64,000 bases of DNA from contig NZ_QZMN01000010.1 of NCBI RefSeq assembly GCF_003702705.1, forward strand, positions 62,001-126,000, read 5' to 3'. Under the pieces are notes generated by a model. The model searched no databases and had not been told where the DNA came from. It saw nothing but the letters and a program-made list of their open reading frames with translations. Shown here in pieces: positions 1-9,413 of the stretch. This DNA is from Ornithinimicrobium cerasi (GTDB lineage: Bacteria; Actinomycetota; Actinomycetes; Actinomycetales; Dermatophilaceae). The first letter of the stretch is position 1. Each line of letters begins with the position of its first letter. The position numbers and the translations under genes were made by a program.

Positions 1-221
1 GCAGAGGTGTCGCACCAGGCGGTCGCACCGCGGGACCGTGACCGTCCGTGGTTGCCAGAGCCACCACGAACGGGCACGCTCTCGCGAGACGACCCGTGGC
101 ACTGCCCATGTCTGGCATCCGAGACGGCCGCTGGGCGCGGGGTCTTGGCGACCGTCCGGCGAGGCGGTCTGATGGGGAGGCCAGCCCACGGCATACCTGC
201 CATTCGTCGAAGGAGACCACC
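1..221. other. Upstream region of hutU
   Basis: No convincing gene is visible here: short open frames lack ribosome binding sites and recognisable protein character. The part just before hutU carries a good Shine-Dalgarno sequence (AAGGAGA, about 210-216) and one copy of the GGCATACC word common in this window (190-197). I could not identify a HutC-type operator or a clear promoter. The region may be the 3' end of an unseen upstream gene plus the hutU leader. Confidence 0.4.
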
Positions 222-1904
222 ATGGACGGCGCCCGCCCCGTGCGCGCCTCGCGCGGCACCACCCTGACCGCCCGGTCCTGGGCCACCGAGGCCCCGCTGC
301 GGATGCTGATGAACAACCTCGACCCGCAGGTCGCCGAGCGCCCCGACGACCTGGTCGTCTACGGCGGGACCGGTCGCGCGGCCCGTGACTGGAAGAGCTT
401 CGACGCGATGGTGCGCACGCTGACCGACCTGCGCGAGGACGAGACCATGCTCGTGCAGTCCGGCCGGCCGGTCGGCGTGTTCCGGACCCACGAGTGGGCG
501 CCGCGCGTGCTCATCGCCAACTCCAACCTCGTCCCCGACTGGGCGACCTGGCCGGAGTTCCGCCGCCTCGAGCACCTCGGGCTGACGATGTACGGCCAGA
601 TGACGGCCGGCTCGTGGATCTACATCGGCACCCAGGGCATCCTGCAGGGCACCTACGAGACGTTCGCCGCGGTCGCCGCCAAGCGCTTCGGCGGCACCCT
701 CGCCGGCACCCTGACCCTGACGGGCGGCTGCGGCGGCATGGGCGGCGCGCAGCCGCTCTCGGTCACGCTCAACGGTGGCACCTGCCTCATCGTCGACGTC
801 GACGAGGCGCGCCTGCGTCGTCGCGTCAGGAGCCGCTACCTCGACGAGGTGGCCGACGACCTCGACTCCGCCGTCGAGCGGGTGCTCAGCGCGAGGGCCA
901 ACCGCGAGGCGGTCTCCGTCGGCGTGGTCGGCAACGCCGCCGAGGTCTTTCCCGAGCTGCTGCGCCGCGGCGTCGAGATCGACGTCGTCACCGACCAGAC
1001 CTCCGCGCACGACCCGCTGTCCTACCTCCCGGCCGGGATCGACCTCGCCGACTGGGCCGAGCTCGCGGAGCGGAAGCCGGAGGAGTTCACCGACCGGGCG
1101 CAGGAGTCGATGGCCCGGCACGTCGAGGCGATGGTGGGTTTCCTCGACGGCGGCGCGGAGGTCTTCGACTACGGCAACAGCATCCGCGACGAGGCGCGCA
1201 AGGGTGGCTTCGACCGCGCCTTCGACTTCCCGGGCTTCGTCCCCGCCTACATCCGGCCGTTGTTCTGCGAGGGCAAGGGCCCGTTCCGCTGGGTCGCGCT
1301 CTCCGGGGACGAGAAGGACATCCACGCCACCGACCGCGCGGTCATGGACCTCTTCCCCGAGAACGACCACCTGCAGAAGTGGCTGCGGGGGGCCCAGGAC
1401 AAGGTCGCCTTCGAGGGCCTGCCGGCCCGCATCTGCTGGCTCGGGTATGGCGAGCGGGACCGGGCGGGCGTGCGCTTCAACGAGATGGTCGCCTCGGGCG
1501 AGGTGTCCGCCCCGATCGTCATCGGCCGGGACCACCTCGACTGCGGCTCGGTCGCCAGCCCCTACCGCGAGACCGAGGCGATGGCCGACGGGTCCGACGC
1601 GATCGCCGACTGGCCCCTGCTCAACGCCCTCGTCAACACCGCCTCCGGCGCGTCGTGGGTCTCGCTGCACCACGGCGGCGGGGTCGGGATCGGCCGCTCG
1701 CTGCACGCCGGCCAGGTGTCGGTCGCCGACGGCACCGACCTGGCCAGGCAGAAGCTGGAGCGGGTCCTCACCAACGACCCGGGCATGGGCGTCATCCGCC
1801 ACGTCGACGCCGGGTATGCCGCGGCCGAGCAGGTCGCGCAGGAGCGCGGCGTGCGCGTGCCGATGCGCGAGGATGGCCACGCACCGGCTCCCCCTAGGGC
1901 GTGA
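222..1904 (+). CDS. hutU: Urocanate hydratase (urocanase)
   Basis: Cytoplasmic enzyme of histidine degradation that adds water to urocanate to give 4-imidazolone-5-propionate, using tightly bound NAD+. The 560-residue product has the usual length of the family. The glycine-rich [10 protein letters not shown] segment sits near residues 168-177, a CWLGYGERD stretch near 402-410, and the conserved [16 protein letters not shown] block near 483-498. The frame is open further upstream, but the ATG at 222 is chosen because AAGGAGA lies 5 bases before it and the protein then begins as homologues do. Its 3' end overlaps the convergent ybaK-like gene by 11 bases. The other hut genes resume at 3694 after an interruption by unrelated genes. 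No hutH (histidine ammonia-lyase) is in view. Confidence 0.97.
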   Translation: MDGARPVRASRGTTLTARSWATEAPLRMLMNNLDPQVAERPDDLVVYGGTGRAARDWKSFDAMVRTLTDLREDETMLVQSGRPVGVFRTHEWAPRVLIANSNLVPDWATWPEFRRLEHLGLTMYGQMTAGSWIYIGTQGILQGTYETFAAVAAKRFGGTLAGTLTLTGGCGGMGGAQPLSVTLNGGTCLIVDVDEARLRRRVRSRYLDEVADDLDSAVERVLSARANREAVSVGVVGNAAEVFPELLRRGVEIDVVTDQTSAHDPLSYLPAGIDLADWAELAERKPEEFTDRAQESMARHVEAMVGFLDGGAEVFDYGNSIRDEARKGGFDRAFDFPGFVPAYIRPLFCEGKGPFRWVALSGDEKDIHATDRAVMDLFPENDHLQKWLRGAQDKVAFEGLPARICWLGYGERDRAGVRFNEMVASGEVSAPIVIGRDHLDCGSVASPYRETEAMADGSDAIADWPLLNALVNTASGASWVSLHHGGGVGIGRSLHAGQVSVADGTDLARQKLERVLTNDPGMGVIRHVDAGYAAAEQVAQERGVRVPMREDGHAPAPPRA

Positions 1905-2373
1905 CCTGCTCGGTGACGTCGGCCACCGTGGCCGCCAGCGCGGCGAGCGCAGCCTCGGCGTTGACCGACACGGCGACGCCGTGGGCCCCGGCACCCATCG
2001 AGATGCGGCGGTCCGGGTCCCCGGTCAGCGACGCGTCCGCGACGACCGGCCAGGCGGTGGTCGCCCCGAAGGGTGTGATCGTGCCCCGCTCGTAACCCGT
2101 CGCCTGACGGGCCGTCGCCACGTCCGGCATCGACAGCCGGCTGACTCCGAGGAGCTGGCGCAGCCTGGGCCAGGCGATCTCGCGGTCGCCCGGCACGAGG
2201 ACGAAGAGGTAGTCCCCCTCTCCCCTCCTCACCACCATCGTCTTGACGACGTCGCGCGGCTCGACGCCGCGGGCGCGGGCGGCCTCCTCGAGGCTCCCGA
2301 CCCGGCCGTGCCGGGTCACGGTGTGCTCCAGCCCGCTCGCCGCGACCGCCGCCAGTGCCCGCTCCTCGCTCAT
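1894..2373 (-). CDS. YbaK/EbsC-type aminoacyl-tRNA deacylase
   Basis: A 159-residue single-domain protein of the YbaK/ProXp superfamily, which hydrolyses mischarged tRNAs (typically Cys-tRNA(Pro) or Ala-tRNA(Pro)) in trans. The catalytic lysine context is present as [10 protein letters not shown] near residues 40-49, followed by the family pattern VPGDREI and a glycine-rich core ([13 protein letters not shown]). It starts with ATG four bases after the stop codon of the methyltransferase gene upstream, so the two are very probably co-transcribed. A second, divergent family member lies at 33032-33496. Exact tRNA specificity cannot be read from the sequence. Confidence 0.85.
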   Translation of the reverse strand: MSEERALAAVAASGLEHTVTRHGRVGSLEEAARARGVEPRDVVKTMVVRRGEGDYLFVLVPGDREIAWPRLRQLLGVSRLSMPDVATARQATGYERGTITPFGATTAWPVVADASLTGDPDRRISMGAGAHGVAVSVNAEAALAALAATVADVTEQVTP

Positions 2374-2377
2374 CGGT

Positions 2378-3067
2378 TCATGCCCTCTCGAGGACGAGGA
2401 AGAGGAAGCCGATGAAGGCCCGCCCCCTCATGGGGGGCAGCAGCTCCGCAGGAGTGTCCGGGGCCGGCGGCGGCTCGCTGAGGGTGAGCACCCGGAACCC
2501 CGCCGCGCCGAAGGCGTCCGTCATGGCGTGCAGGGGGCGGTGCCAGAAGGTCAGGACCGCATCGTGCCCGTCGAAGGTGTAGTCCTCGGAGTACTCGGTC
2601 AGCGCGAAGTAGTCGGCCCGCGGGTAGACGATCGGGAAGGCACTGGGACGGTTGACCGAGACCAGCAGGCGACCACCGGGCTCCAGCACCCGCCGCAGCT
2701 CCACCAGCGGGCCGGACCAGTCCGCCAGGTAGTGCAGGACCAGGGACGCGACGACCATGTCGAAGGCGGCGTCCCGGAACGGGAGCGGGTCAGCGAGGTC
2801 CGCGACGTGCAGGTCGGCCTCGGCCCCCAGCCGCTGCCGGGCCAGGTCGACCATGGCTGCGCTCGAGTCGAAGCCGGTGACGGCGGCGCCCCTGTCGCGC
2901 AGCGCCGCCGACAGCGGCCCGGAACCGCACCCGGCGTCGAGGACCCGCAGGCCCGAGACGTCCCCGGCCAGGCGGAGCATCTCGGGTCGCTCGTAGTACG
3001 CGTTGAAGAGGCTGGTCTCGTTCTCCCGCGAGTATGCCGCCGCGAAGCTGTCGTAGTCGGTCGTCAC
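2378..3067 (-). CDS. Class I SAM-dependent methyltransferase
   Basis: A soluble methyltransferase of the UbiE/Methyltransf_11 type. The SAM-binding motif I is VLDAGCGSGPLS (about residues 42-53), the acidic end of the second strand is VTGFDSS, and motif IV is FDMVVASLVLHYL, all in normal order. The frame extends upstream to a GTG at 3109. I prefer the GTG at 3067 (VTTDYDSFAAAYS) because AGGACG precedes it and the product then starts as this family usually does (229 residues). The substrate is unknown. It is the first gene of a two-gene unit with the YbaK-like deacylase and is divergent from the DUF4395 gene. Confidence 0.8.
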   Translation of the reverse strand: MTTDYDSFAAAYSRENETSLFNAYYERPEMLRLAGDVSGLRVLDAGCGSGPLSAALRDRGAAVTGFDSSAAMVDLARQRLGAEADLHVADLADPLPFRDAAFDMVVASLVLHYLADWSGPLVELRRVLEPGGRLLVSVNRPSAFPIVYPRADYFALTEYSEDYTFDGHDAVLTFWHRPLHAMTDAFGAAGFRVLTLSEPPPAPDTPAELLPPMRGRAFIGFLFLVLERA

Positions 3068-3138
3068 CGCGTCCTCGTCCTCGTCACGCGACCCACTGTC
3101 CCTCAGCACGCCACGTTTTGGAGATCAAACATCGGGTG

Positions 3139-3666
3139 ATGCATCATCGTGCGGTGCCCTCCCGCTTCCCCGCCGTCGTCGACGACGTCACCGTCCGGTT
3201 GATCGCGGCCGTCGTCCTCGTCACCGTCGTCGCCATGCTCGCCCTGCAGCAGTGGTGGCTCCTCGTGCCGCTCGCCGCCGACTTCGTCCTGCGCACCACC
3301 CTCGGTCCGGGGGCCAGCCCTGTCGCCCTGTTCGTCGGACGGTGGGTCCGCCCCCGCGTCGGCGCCCTGCCGCACCCGACCCCCGGCACCCCGAAGCGGT
3401 TCGCCGCGGCGATCGGTGCCGTCCTGACCAGCGTGGCAGCGCTCCTGTGGCTCACCTCCGTCCTGACCGGCGCCGACCGGGCCATGACGGCCGTGGTGGT
3501 CATCGCCGTCGTCATGGCCGTCTTCCCCGCCCTCGAGGCCGTGCTCGGGCTCTGCGTCGGGTGCGTGCTGTTCCGCTGGCTGATGCGGGCCGGGCTCGTC
3601 CCCGAGGACGTCTGCGTCGAGTGCGCGGACATCACCGCGAGGCTGCGGGTCCGCACCCCGGCCTGA
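3139..3666 (+). CDS. DUF4395 family membrane protein
   Basis: About 175 residues with four predicted membrane segments (RLIAAVVLVTVVAML, WWLLVPLAADFVL, a stretch near AAAIGAVLTSVAALLWL, and TAVVVIAVVMAVFPALEAVLG). The arginine-rich N-terminus and the GLCVGCVLFRWL motif near the last segment are typical of DUF4395. These proteins often accompany thiol/sulfur-handling proteins, but their function is not established. An extra CVECADI motif lies close to the C-terminus. The start may be GTG 3136 or ATG 3139, with GGAGA at 3120-3124. The gene is divergent from the methyltransferase and only 27 bases upstream of the amidohydrolase gene, with which it may be co-transcribed. Confidence 0.75.
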   Translation: MHHRAVPSRFPAVVDDVTVRLIAAVVLVTVVAMLALQQWWLLVPLAADFVLRTTLGPGASPVALFVGRWVRPRVGALPHPTPGTPKRFAAAIGAVLTSVAALLWLTSVLTGADRAMTAVVVIAVVMAVFPALEAVLGLCVGCVLFRWLMRAGLVPEDVCVECADITARLRVRTPA

Positions 3667-3693
3667 CCTCCGGCACCGTCTAGTGTCGGGCGG

Positions 3694-4938
3694 GTGAGCA
3701 GCCCCACCTTCGACGCGATGTGGGCCGACCTCGAGCCGGTCGGCCGCGTCGGCAGCGGCGGCTACCGGCGCTTCGCCTGGACCGCCGAGGACGCCACCCT
3801 GCGCGAGTGGTTCGCCGGTGAGTGCGTCCGCCGCGGCCTGGACCTCATCGAGGACCGGGTCGGCAACCAGTGGGCCTGGTGGTGGGACGGTCCGGGGACC
3901 GTCGACGACGCGGTCGCCGCCGGTCACCGCGGGGTCGCGGTCGGCTCGCACCTCGACTCCGTCCCCGACGGCGGCGCCTTCGACGGACCGCTGGGGGTGG
4001 TCTCCGCCCTCGCCGCGGTCGACGAGCTGCGCGCCGCGGGCGTCCGCCCCACGGTCCCGGTCGCGGTGGTCAGCTTCGTGGACGAGGAGGGCGCCCGCTT
4101 CGGCATCGCCTGCGCCGGCTCCCGCGTCCTGACCGGTCAGCTCGCCCCCGAACGGGCCCTCGCGCTCACCGACGCCGACGGGACCACGTACGCCGACGCC
4201 CTCCGGGCCGCCGGCCGCGACCCGGAGCTGCTGGGCCCGGACGAGGAGGCGCTGCGCCGGGTCGGGGCTTTCGTCGAGCTGCACGTCGAGCAGGGCCGCG
4301 CCCTCGTCGACCTCGACGCCCCGGTGGCCGTGGCCAGCGACATCTGGCCGCACGGTCGGTGGCGCCTCGACTTCCCCGGCGAGGCCAACCACGCCGGCAC
4401 CACCCGGCTGGTCGACCGCCGCGACGCGATGATCGGGTATGCCGAGCTCGTCCTGTCCGCGCGCTCGGCGGCGGCGTCCCGCGGGTGCGTAGCCACGGTG
4501 GGCAAGGTGCGCGTCACCCCGGGGGGCGTCAACGCCATACCCTCCCTGGTCACCGGCTGGCTCGACGCCCGCGGCGCGGACGAGGCGCAGGTGCTCGCGC
4601 TCGTCGAGGAGGTCACGGAGGGCGCCCGCGGGCACGGCGCCGAGGTCGCCCGGGAGAGCTGGACCCCGACGACGGTGCTGGACGCGGGGCTCGCCGACCG
4701 GCTCCGCGGCGTGCTCGACCGGGACGCGGCGATCTCGGTGCCGGTGCTGGGGACCGGCGCCGGGCACGACGCGGGGATCCTCGCGACCGCAGGTGTCCCG
4801 AGCGCGATGCTCTTCGTGCGCAACCCGACGGGCGTCTCCCACAGCCCCGCCGAGCACGCCGAGCGCGACGACTGCCATGCGGGGGTGCAGGCGCTGGCCG
4901 ACTGCCTCCGGGACCTCGTCGGGAGGGGGCCGGGATGA
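3694..4938 (+). CDS. M20-family amidohydrolase of the hut cluster (allantoate amidohydrolase-like)
   Basis: Peptidase-M20-type zinc hydrolase of the allantoate amidohydrolase/N-carbamoyl amino acid hydrolase branch, 414 residues with a GTG start. Metal ligands are visible: H86 and D97 (GSHLDSVPDGGAFDG), the E131-E132 pair (DEEGARFG), H197 (HVEQG) and a C-terminal histidine (SHSPAEHAERDD). A GHDAG motif lies near residue 355. It is followed, with overlapping start and stop codons, by the kinase-like gene, hutF and hutI. A gene of this family occupies the same place in Streptomyces hut clusters. No hutG (N-formylglutamate deformylase) is present, so I infer that this protein may do the last step, N-formylglutamate to glutamate plus formate. 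The true substrate is unproven. Confidence 0.85.
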   Translation: MSSPTFDAMWADLEPVGRVGSGGYRRFAWTAEDATLREWFAGECVRRGLDLIEDRVGNQWAWWWDGPGTVDDAVAAGHRGVAVGSHLDSVPDGGAFDGPLGVVSALAAVDELRAAGVRPTVPVAVVSFVDEEGARFGIACAGSRVLTGQLAPERALALTDADGTTYADALRAAGRDPELLGPDEEALRRVGAFVELHVEQGRALVDLDAPVAVASDIWPHGRWRLDFPGEANHAGTTRLVDRRDAMIGYAELVLSARSAAASRGCVATVGKVRVTPGGVNAIPSLVTGWLDARGADEAQVLALVEEVTEGARGHGAEVARESWTPTTVLDAGLADRLRGVLDRDAAISVPVLGTGAGHDAGILATAGVPSAMLFVRNPTGVSHSPAEHAERDDCHAGVQALADCLRDLVGRGPG

Positions 4939-5426
4939 GCGTCCGGGTCCTGGTGACCGGGATGTCCGGCGTGGGCAAGTCGTCGGTGCTGCACGCGCTG
5001 CGCCGGCGGGGCTGGCGCACGGTCGACGCCGACGAGGACGGCCTCGTCGACGAGCGCCCCGACCGCACGACGCTGCGCCTGCCCGAGCTGGACGCCATCG
5101 TCCGCCAGCACCGCCAGCACCGCCACGACCGGCCGCTCGCCCTCGCGGCCACCGGTGAGGGCCAGCACCTGCTCTACCCGCTCGTCGACCACGTCGTCCT
5201 CCTCACCGCTCCGTGGCCCGTCCTGGACGAGCGGCTGACCGTCAGGACCACCAACGACTTCGGCAAGGACCCGTCGGAGCGGGAGCGCGTGCGGCGCGAC
5301 GTGGAGGAGGTCGAGCCGCTGCTCCACGGGGGCGCCGACCTGGTCGTCGACACCTCGACGCTGTCCGTGGACGGGGTGGCGGACCGCCTCGACGCGCTCT
5401 CCACGCAGGCCGGGGAGGCACCATGA
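4935..5426 (+). CDS. Small P-loop nucleoside/shikimate-kinase-like protein
   Basis: A 163-residue adenylate-kinase-like P-loop protein. The Walker A motif GMSGVGKSS lies at about residues 9-17. A TRTTNDFGK-type segment (RTTNDFGKDPSERERVRRDV) near residues 108-127 is conserved in an actinobacterial family usually annotated as ATPase or kinase. Its ATG overlaps the TGA of the amidohydrolase gene (ATGA), and its own stop overlaps the ATG of hutF, so it is translationally coupled inside the hut operon. The region between Walker A and the C-terminal half is slightly shorter than in relatives I recall, but nothing indicates a break. The phosphoryl acceptor is unknown, and a link to histidine use is by position only. 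Confidence 0.7.
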   Translation: MSVRVLVTGMSGVGKSSVLHALRRRGWRTVDADEDGLVDERPDRTTLRLPELDAIVRQHRQHRHDRPLALAATGEGQHLLYPLVDHVVLLTAPWPVLDERLTVRTTNDFGKDPSERERVRRDVEEVEPLLHGGADLVVDTSTLSVDGVADRLDALSTQAGEAP

Positions 5427-6772
5427 CGACGACCTACCACGCCTCCTCCGCGCACCTGCCCGGCGGTCCGGGGCACGACGTCCGGCTGACGGTCGAGGGT
5501 GGTCGGTTCACCGAGGTGAGCACCGGACTTCCCGCCCGGCCGGGCGACCGCCGCCTTCCCGGCGTGGTCGTGCCAGGGCTCGCGAACGCGCACAGCCACG
5601 CCTTCCACCGGGCCCTGCGGGGACGCACCCACGACGGGGGCGGCACCTTCTGGACGTGGCGCGAGCGCATGTATGCCGTCGCCGCGCGCCTCGACCCCGA
5701 CAGCTACCTGGCGCTCGCCCGTGCCACCTACGCCGAGATGGCGCTCGCCGGCGTCACCGCCGTCGGGGAGTTCCACTACCTGCACCACGCGCCGGGTGGC
5801 CGGCGCTACGCGGACCCCAATGCCATGGGGGAGGCCCTCGTGGAGGCGGCGGCTGACGCGGGCCTCCGGCTGACCCTCCTCGACACGTGCTACCTCGCCG
5901 GGGGTCTGGGGGCGGACGGGCACGCGCGGCTCGAGGGGCCGCAGCTGAGGTTCGGGGACGGGGACGCGCAGGCGTGGCGGTCGCGGGTCGAGGACCGGGG
6001 CGACGCCGGCGACGGGGGGCGGGCGCACCTGCGGGTCGGCGCGGCCATCCACTCGGTGCGGGCCGTGCCGCGGGACCAGCTGTCGACGGTGGCGGGGTGG
6101 GCGCGGGAGCGGGCGGAGCCGCGGCCGCTGCACGTGCACCTCTCCGAGCAGCCGGCCGAGAACGAGACGTGCCTCGCCGCCCACGGACTGACGCCCACCG
6201 GGCTGCTGGAGGCAGAGGGGGTGCTGGGCCCCGAGCTGACCGCCGTCCACGCCACCCACCTCACCGCGGCGGACGTCCGGCTGCTCGGCGGCCACCGGGC
6301 GTGGGCCTGCTTCTGCCCGACGACGGAGAGAGACCTCGCCGACGGCATCGGTCCGGCGGTCGCGCTGCGCGACGCCGGGGCGCGCCTGTCGCTGGGGTCG
6401 GACCAGCACGCGGTCATCGACCTGGTCGAGGAGGCCCGCGCCCTCGAGATGCACGAGCGGCTCGCGAGCCTGCGGCGCGGTCGCCTCACCCCGGCCGACC
6501 TGCTCGGCGCCGCGACGGCGCACGGGAGCATCGGCTGGCCCGACGCCGGACGGCTCGAGGTCGGCGCCCGGGCGGACCTCGTCGCGCTGCGGGACGACAC
6601 GGTGCGCACGGCCGGGTCGGACCCGGCGCAGATCCTGCTGTCGGCGACCGCGGCCGACGTCGACACCGTGGTCGCCGACGGCGACGTCGTCGTCGAGGGC
6701 GGCCGGCACCGGCTCGGCGACGTGGGTCGGCTGCTCGTGGACGCGATCACCCCCCTGTGGAAGGACTCCTGA
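5423..6772 (+). CDS. hutF: Formimidoylglutamate deiminase
   Basis: Zinc-dependent amidohydrolase-superfamily enzyme converting N-formimidoyl-L-glutamate to N-formyl-L-glutamate plus ammonia. The 449-residue product has the ordered metal and substrate motifs: NAHSHAFHR (H57, H59), GEFHYLHH near 117, HVHLSEQPAEN near 236, VHATHL near 275, and GSDQH near 327, whose aspartate is the last metal ligand. The start ATG at 5423 overlaps the preceding stop (ATGA). hutI follows after three bases. Presence of HutF implies the two-step deiminase/deformylase route for formimidoylglutamate rather than direct formiminoglutamase cleavage. Confidence 0.93.
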   Translation: MTTTYHASSAHLPGGPGHDVRLTVEGGRFTEVSTGLPARPGDRRLPGVVVPGLANAHSHAFHRALRGRTHDGGGTFWTWRERMYAVAARLDPDSYLALARATYAEMALAGVTAVGEFHYLHHAPGGRRYADPNAMGEALVEAAADAGLRLTLLDTCYLAGGLGADGHARLEGPQLRFGDGDAQAWRSRVEDRGDAGDGGRAHLRVGAAIHSVRAVPRDQLSTVAGWARERAEPRPLHVHLSEQPAENETCLAAHGLTPTGLLEAEGVLGPELTAVHATHLTAADVRLLGGHRAWACFCPTTERDLADGIGPAVALRDAGARLSLGSDQHAVIDLVEEARALEMHERLASLRRGRLTPADLLGAATAHGSIGWPDAGRLEVGARADLVALRDDTVRTAGSDPAQILLSATAADVDTVVADGDVVVEGGRHRLGDVGRLLVDAITPLWKDS

Positions 6773-6775
6773 GAC

Positions 6776-7984
6776 ATGAGCATGCTCATCACCGGCATCG
6801 GCGAGCTGGTCACCTGCGACGGCGGCACGGAGGGCGCGGTCGAGGATTCCCTGCACGCGGGGCTGGGCGTCCTGCGGGACGCGGCGGTCGTCGTCGGCGG
6901 GGGCGGCGAGGACACCGCGCCGGTGGTCGAGTGGATCGGCCCGGCCGACCGGGCCCCGGCGGCCGACTGGGCGGTCGACCTGGAGGGCCGTGCCGTCGTG
7001 CCGGGCTTCGTCGACAGCCACAGCCACCTGGTCTTCGCGGGGGACCGGTCGGCCGAGTTCGCGGCGCGGATGTCGGGGACGCCCTACGACGGCGGCGGGA
7101 TCGCGGTCACGGTGTCGGCGACCCGGGCCGCCTCCGACGGCGATCTGCGCTCGCTCCTGCAGCACCGGGTGCAGGAGATGCGCTCCCAGGGGACGACCAC
7201 CGTCGAGGTCAAGAGCGGCTACGGGCTGACCGTCGAGGACGAGGTGCGGGCGCTGCGGCTGGCCGGGGAGGTGACCTCGGAGGTCACCTACCTCGGCGCT
7301 CACGTGGTGCCGCCGGAACGGCGGGACGGCAGCAGCCGGGGACGCGCGGCATACCTGGACCTGGTCTGCGGGGAGATGCTCGAGGCGTGCGCGCCGCACG
7401 CGCGCTGGGTCGACGTCTTCTGCGAGCCGGCGAGCCCGCACGCGTTCGACGGCGAGGAGTCGCGACGGGTGCTCGAGGCCGGCCGGGCGGCCGGGCTCGG
7501 GCTGCGCGTGCACGGCAACCAGCTGGGCGAGGGGCCGGGCGTGCAGCTGGCGGTGGAGCTGGGCGCCGCGAGCGTCGACCACTGCACCTACCTCAGCGAC
7601 GCCGACGTGGATGCGCTCGCCGGCGGCGGCACCGTCGCGACCCTCCTGCCGGGCGTGGAGTTCTCCACGCGCCAGCCCTACCCGGACGCGCGGCGGCTCC
7701 TGGACGCGGGCGTCGAGGTGGCGGTCGCCACCGACTGCAACCCCGGCACCTGCTACTCCTCCTCGATGCCGCTGATGATCGCGCTGGCGGTGCGGGAGAT
7801 GGGGATGACTCCGGCCGAGGCCCTGCTCGCCGCGACCGTCGGCGGGGCGCAGGCGTTGCGTCGCAACGACATCGGCCGGGTGGTCGTGGGGCGGCGCGCA
7901 GACCTGGCGGTGGTGGACGCCCCCAGCTGGCTGCACATCCCCTACCGGGTCGGGGTGCCGGTCGTGCGCGCGCTGGAGATCTGA
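6776..7984 (+). CDS. hutI: Imidazolonepropionase
   Basis: Hydrolyses 4-imidazolone-5-propionate (the HutU product) to N-formimidoyl-L-glutamate (the HutF substrate). The 402-residue amidohydrolase carries [12 protein letters not shown] near residue 80, the family signature EVKSGYGLT near 144, [16 protein letters not shown] near 245, VDHCTYL, and ATDCNPGT near 317. All catalytic and zinc-binding positions appear intact. The gene lies three bases after hutF; a second in-frame ATG at 6782 is a possible start. It is the last hut gene of the cluster. Confidence 0.96.
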   Translation: MSMLITGIGELVTCDGGTEGAVEDSLHAGLGVLRDAAVVVGGGGEDTAPVVEWIGPADRAPAADWAVDLEGRAVVPGFVDSHSHLVFAGDRSAEFAARMSGTPYDGGGIAVTVSATRAASDGDLRSLLQHRVQEMRSQGTTTVEVKSGYGLTVEDEVRALRLAGEVTSEVTYLGAHVVPPERRDGSSRGRAAYLDLVCGEMLEACAPHARWVDVFCEPASPHAFDGEESRRVLEAGRAAGLGLRVHGNQLGEGPGVQLAVELGAASVDHCTYLSDADVDALAGGGTVATLLPGVEFSTRQPYPDARRLLDAGVEVAVATDCNPGTCYSSSMPLMIALAVREMGMTPAEALLAATVGGAQALRRNDIGRVVVGRRADLAVVDAPSWLHIPYRVGVPVVRALEI

Positions 7985-8030
7985 GCCGCAGCCCCGGCCG
8001 GTGGTCGGCGGTCTGTGGGATGGTCGGACC

Positions 8031-9413
8031 ATGAGCGCGCGCGCCGTGACCCTCACCTTCCTCGGAGCGGCGGGCACCGTGACCGGGTCGAAGTACCTCC
8101 TGACCGTCGGGGAGCGCCACGTGCTCGTGGACGCGGGGGTCTTCCAGGGTGAGAAGCGCTGGCGCCTGAAGAACTGGGACGCGTTCCCGGTCGACCCGGC
8201 CACGATCAGCGACGTCGTCGTCACGCACGCGCACACCGACCACATCGGCTACCTGCCGGCGCTCGTGGCACGCGGCTTCGGGGGGCCCGTGTGGCTGACG
8301 GAGGGCAGCGCGCGGATCGGGGAGATCGTGCTGCGGGACGCCGGGAAGCTGCAGGTCGAGGCGGCCGAGGACGCGCGGCGGGGCGGGTGGTCCAGGCACC
8401 GGGACCCGCGGCCGATGTTCGACCTCGCCGACGTGGAGCGCACGCTGCCGCTCCTGCGGACCGTCGGGTTCGAGACGGACGTCGACCTCGGCGACGGCCT
8501 GGTCGGTCGGTGGGTCCGGGCGGGGCACATCCTCGGCTCCGCCAGCGTGCGGCTGGAGGTCGACGACAGCTCGGTGCTCTTCTCCGGCGACCTCGGTCGT
8601 CACGACCACCCGATCCTCAAGCCCCGCGGGACCCCCCGGGGAGCCAGGTATGTCGTGTGCGAGTCGACCTACGGCGACCGGGAGCACCCGGAGCCCGAGG
8701 TCGAGCACGAGGTCATGTCGAGCGCCATCCTGCGGACGCTCGCGCGGGGTGGGCTCGTGGTCATCCCGGCGTTCGCCGTGGACCGCACGCAGGGGGTGCT
8801 CAGGGTGCTCGTCACGATGATGCGGGAGGGGCGGATCCCGGAGGTCCCCGTGGCGGTGGACTCCCCGATGGCGCTGAAGGTGCTCGACGTCTACCGCGAC
8901 GAGTCGCTGGGCGAGCTGCGCGAGGACGTCGACGTGGACGACTTCACCGGCCTGCCGACGCTCATCGAGGCGGCGTCGTCGCAGGAGTCCCGCGCTCTCA
9001 ACGGGCGGTTCGAGCCGATGATCATCGTCGCCTCGTCCGGCATGGCCGAGGGTGGGCGGGTGCTGCACCACCTGGCGCGGCTGCTGCCGGACCGCCGCAA
9101 CACGGTGATCCTCACCGGGTTCCAGGCGGCGGGCACGCGCGGGCGCGCGCTCCAGGAGGGTGCGGGGTCGGTGAAGATCAACGGTCGCTACATCAGGGTG
9201 CGGGCCGAGATCGTGCGCGACGACGAGTTCTCCGTGCACGCCGACGCGTCCGACCTCATGGACTGGCTGCGCTCCCTCGAGCCCGGGCCGGAGACGGTCT
9301 TCGTCACGCACGGCGAGCCGGAGGTGGCTGCGCGGTTCGCGGCCCGCGTCGGCGAGGAGCTGGACCGGACCGCGGTGGTCCCGCGCTACGGCGAGGTCGT
9401 CAGCCTGGCGTAG
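8031..9413 (+). CDS. MBL-fold/beta-CASP RNA-processing exonuclease
   Basis: A 460-residue metallo-beta-lactamase-fold protein with a beta-CASP insertion, related to YsiH/CPSF73-like nucleases. Motif II is HAHTDHIG (about residues 65-72). Further metal ligands occur in GHILGSAS and SGDLGRHDHP, and the C-terminal motifs SSGMAEGGRVLHH, DEFSVHAD and VTHGEPE match motifs A-C of beta-CASP enzymes. The likely role is RNA processing or decay. The start ATG at 8031 is chosen over an upstream in-frame ATG at 8001 because the protein then begins MSARAVTLTFLGAAGTVTGS, as homologues do. The 3' end overlaps the convergent glycosyltransferase gene by 28 bases. Confidence 0.85.
   Translation: MSARAVTLTFLGAAGTVTGSKYLLTVGERHVLVDAGVFQGEKRWRLKNWDAFPVDPATISDVVVTHAHTDHIGYLPALVARGFGGPVWLTEGSARIGEIVLRDAGKLQVEAAEDARRGGWSRHRDPRPMFDLADVERTLPLLRTVGFETDVDLGDGLVGRWVRAGHILGSASVRLEVDDSSVLFSGDLGRHDHPILKPRGTPRGARYVVCESTYGDREHPEPEVEHEVMSSAILRTLARGGLVVIPAFAVDRTQGVLRVLVTMMREGRIPEVPVAVDSPMALKVLDVYRDESLGELREDVDVDDFTGLPTLIEAASSQESRALNGRFEPMIIVASSGMAEGGRVLHHLARLLPDRRNTVILTGFQAAGTRGRALQEGAGSVKINGRYIRVRAEIVRDDEFSVHADASDLMDWLRSLEPGPETVFVTHGEPEVAARFAARVGEELDRTAVVPRYGEVVSLA

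Noticed and set aside
5174-8245. A 1023-codon minus-strand frame
   Set aside because: Antisense to hutF and hutI, compositionally biased, no recognisable motif.
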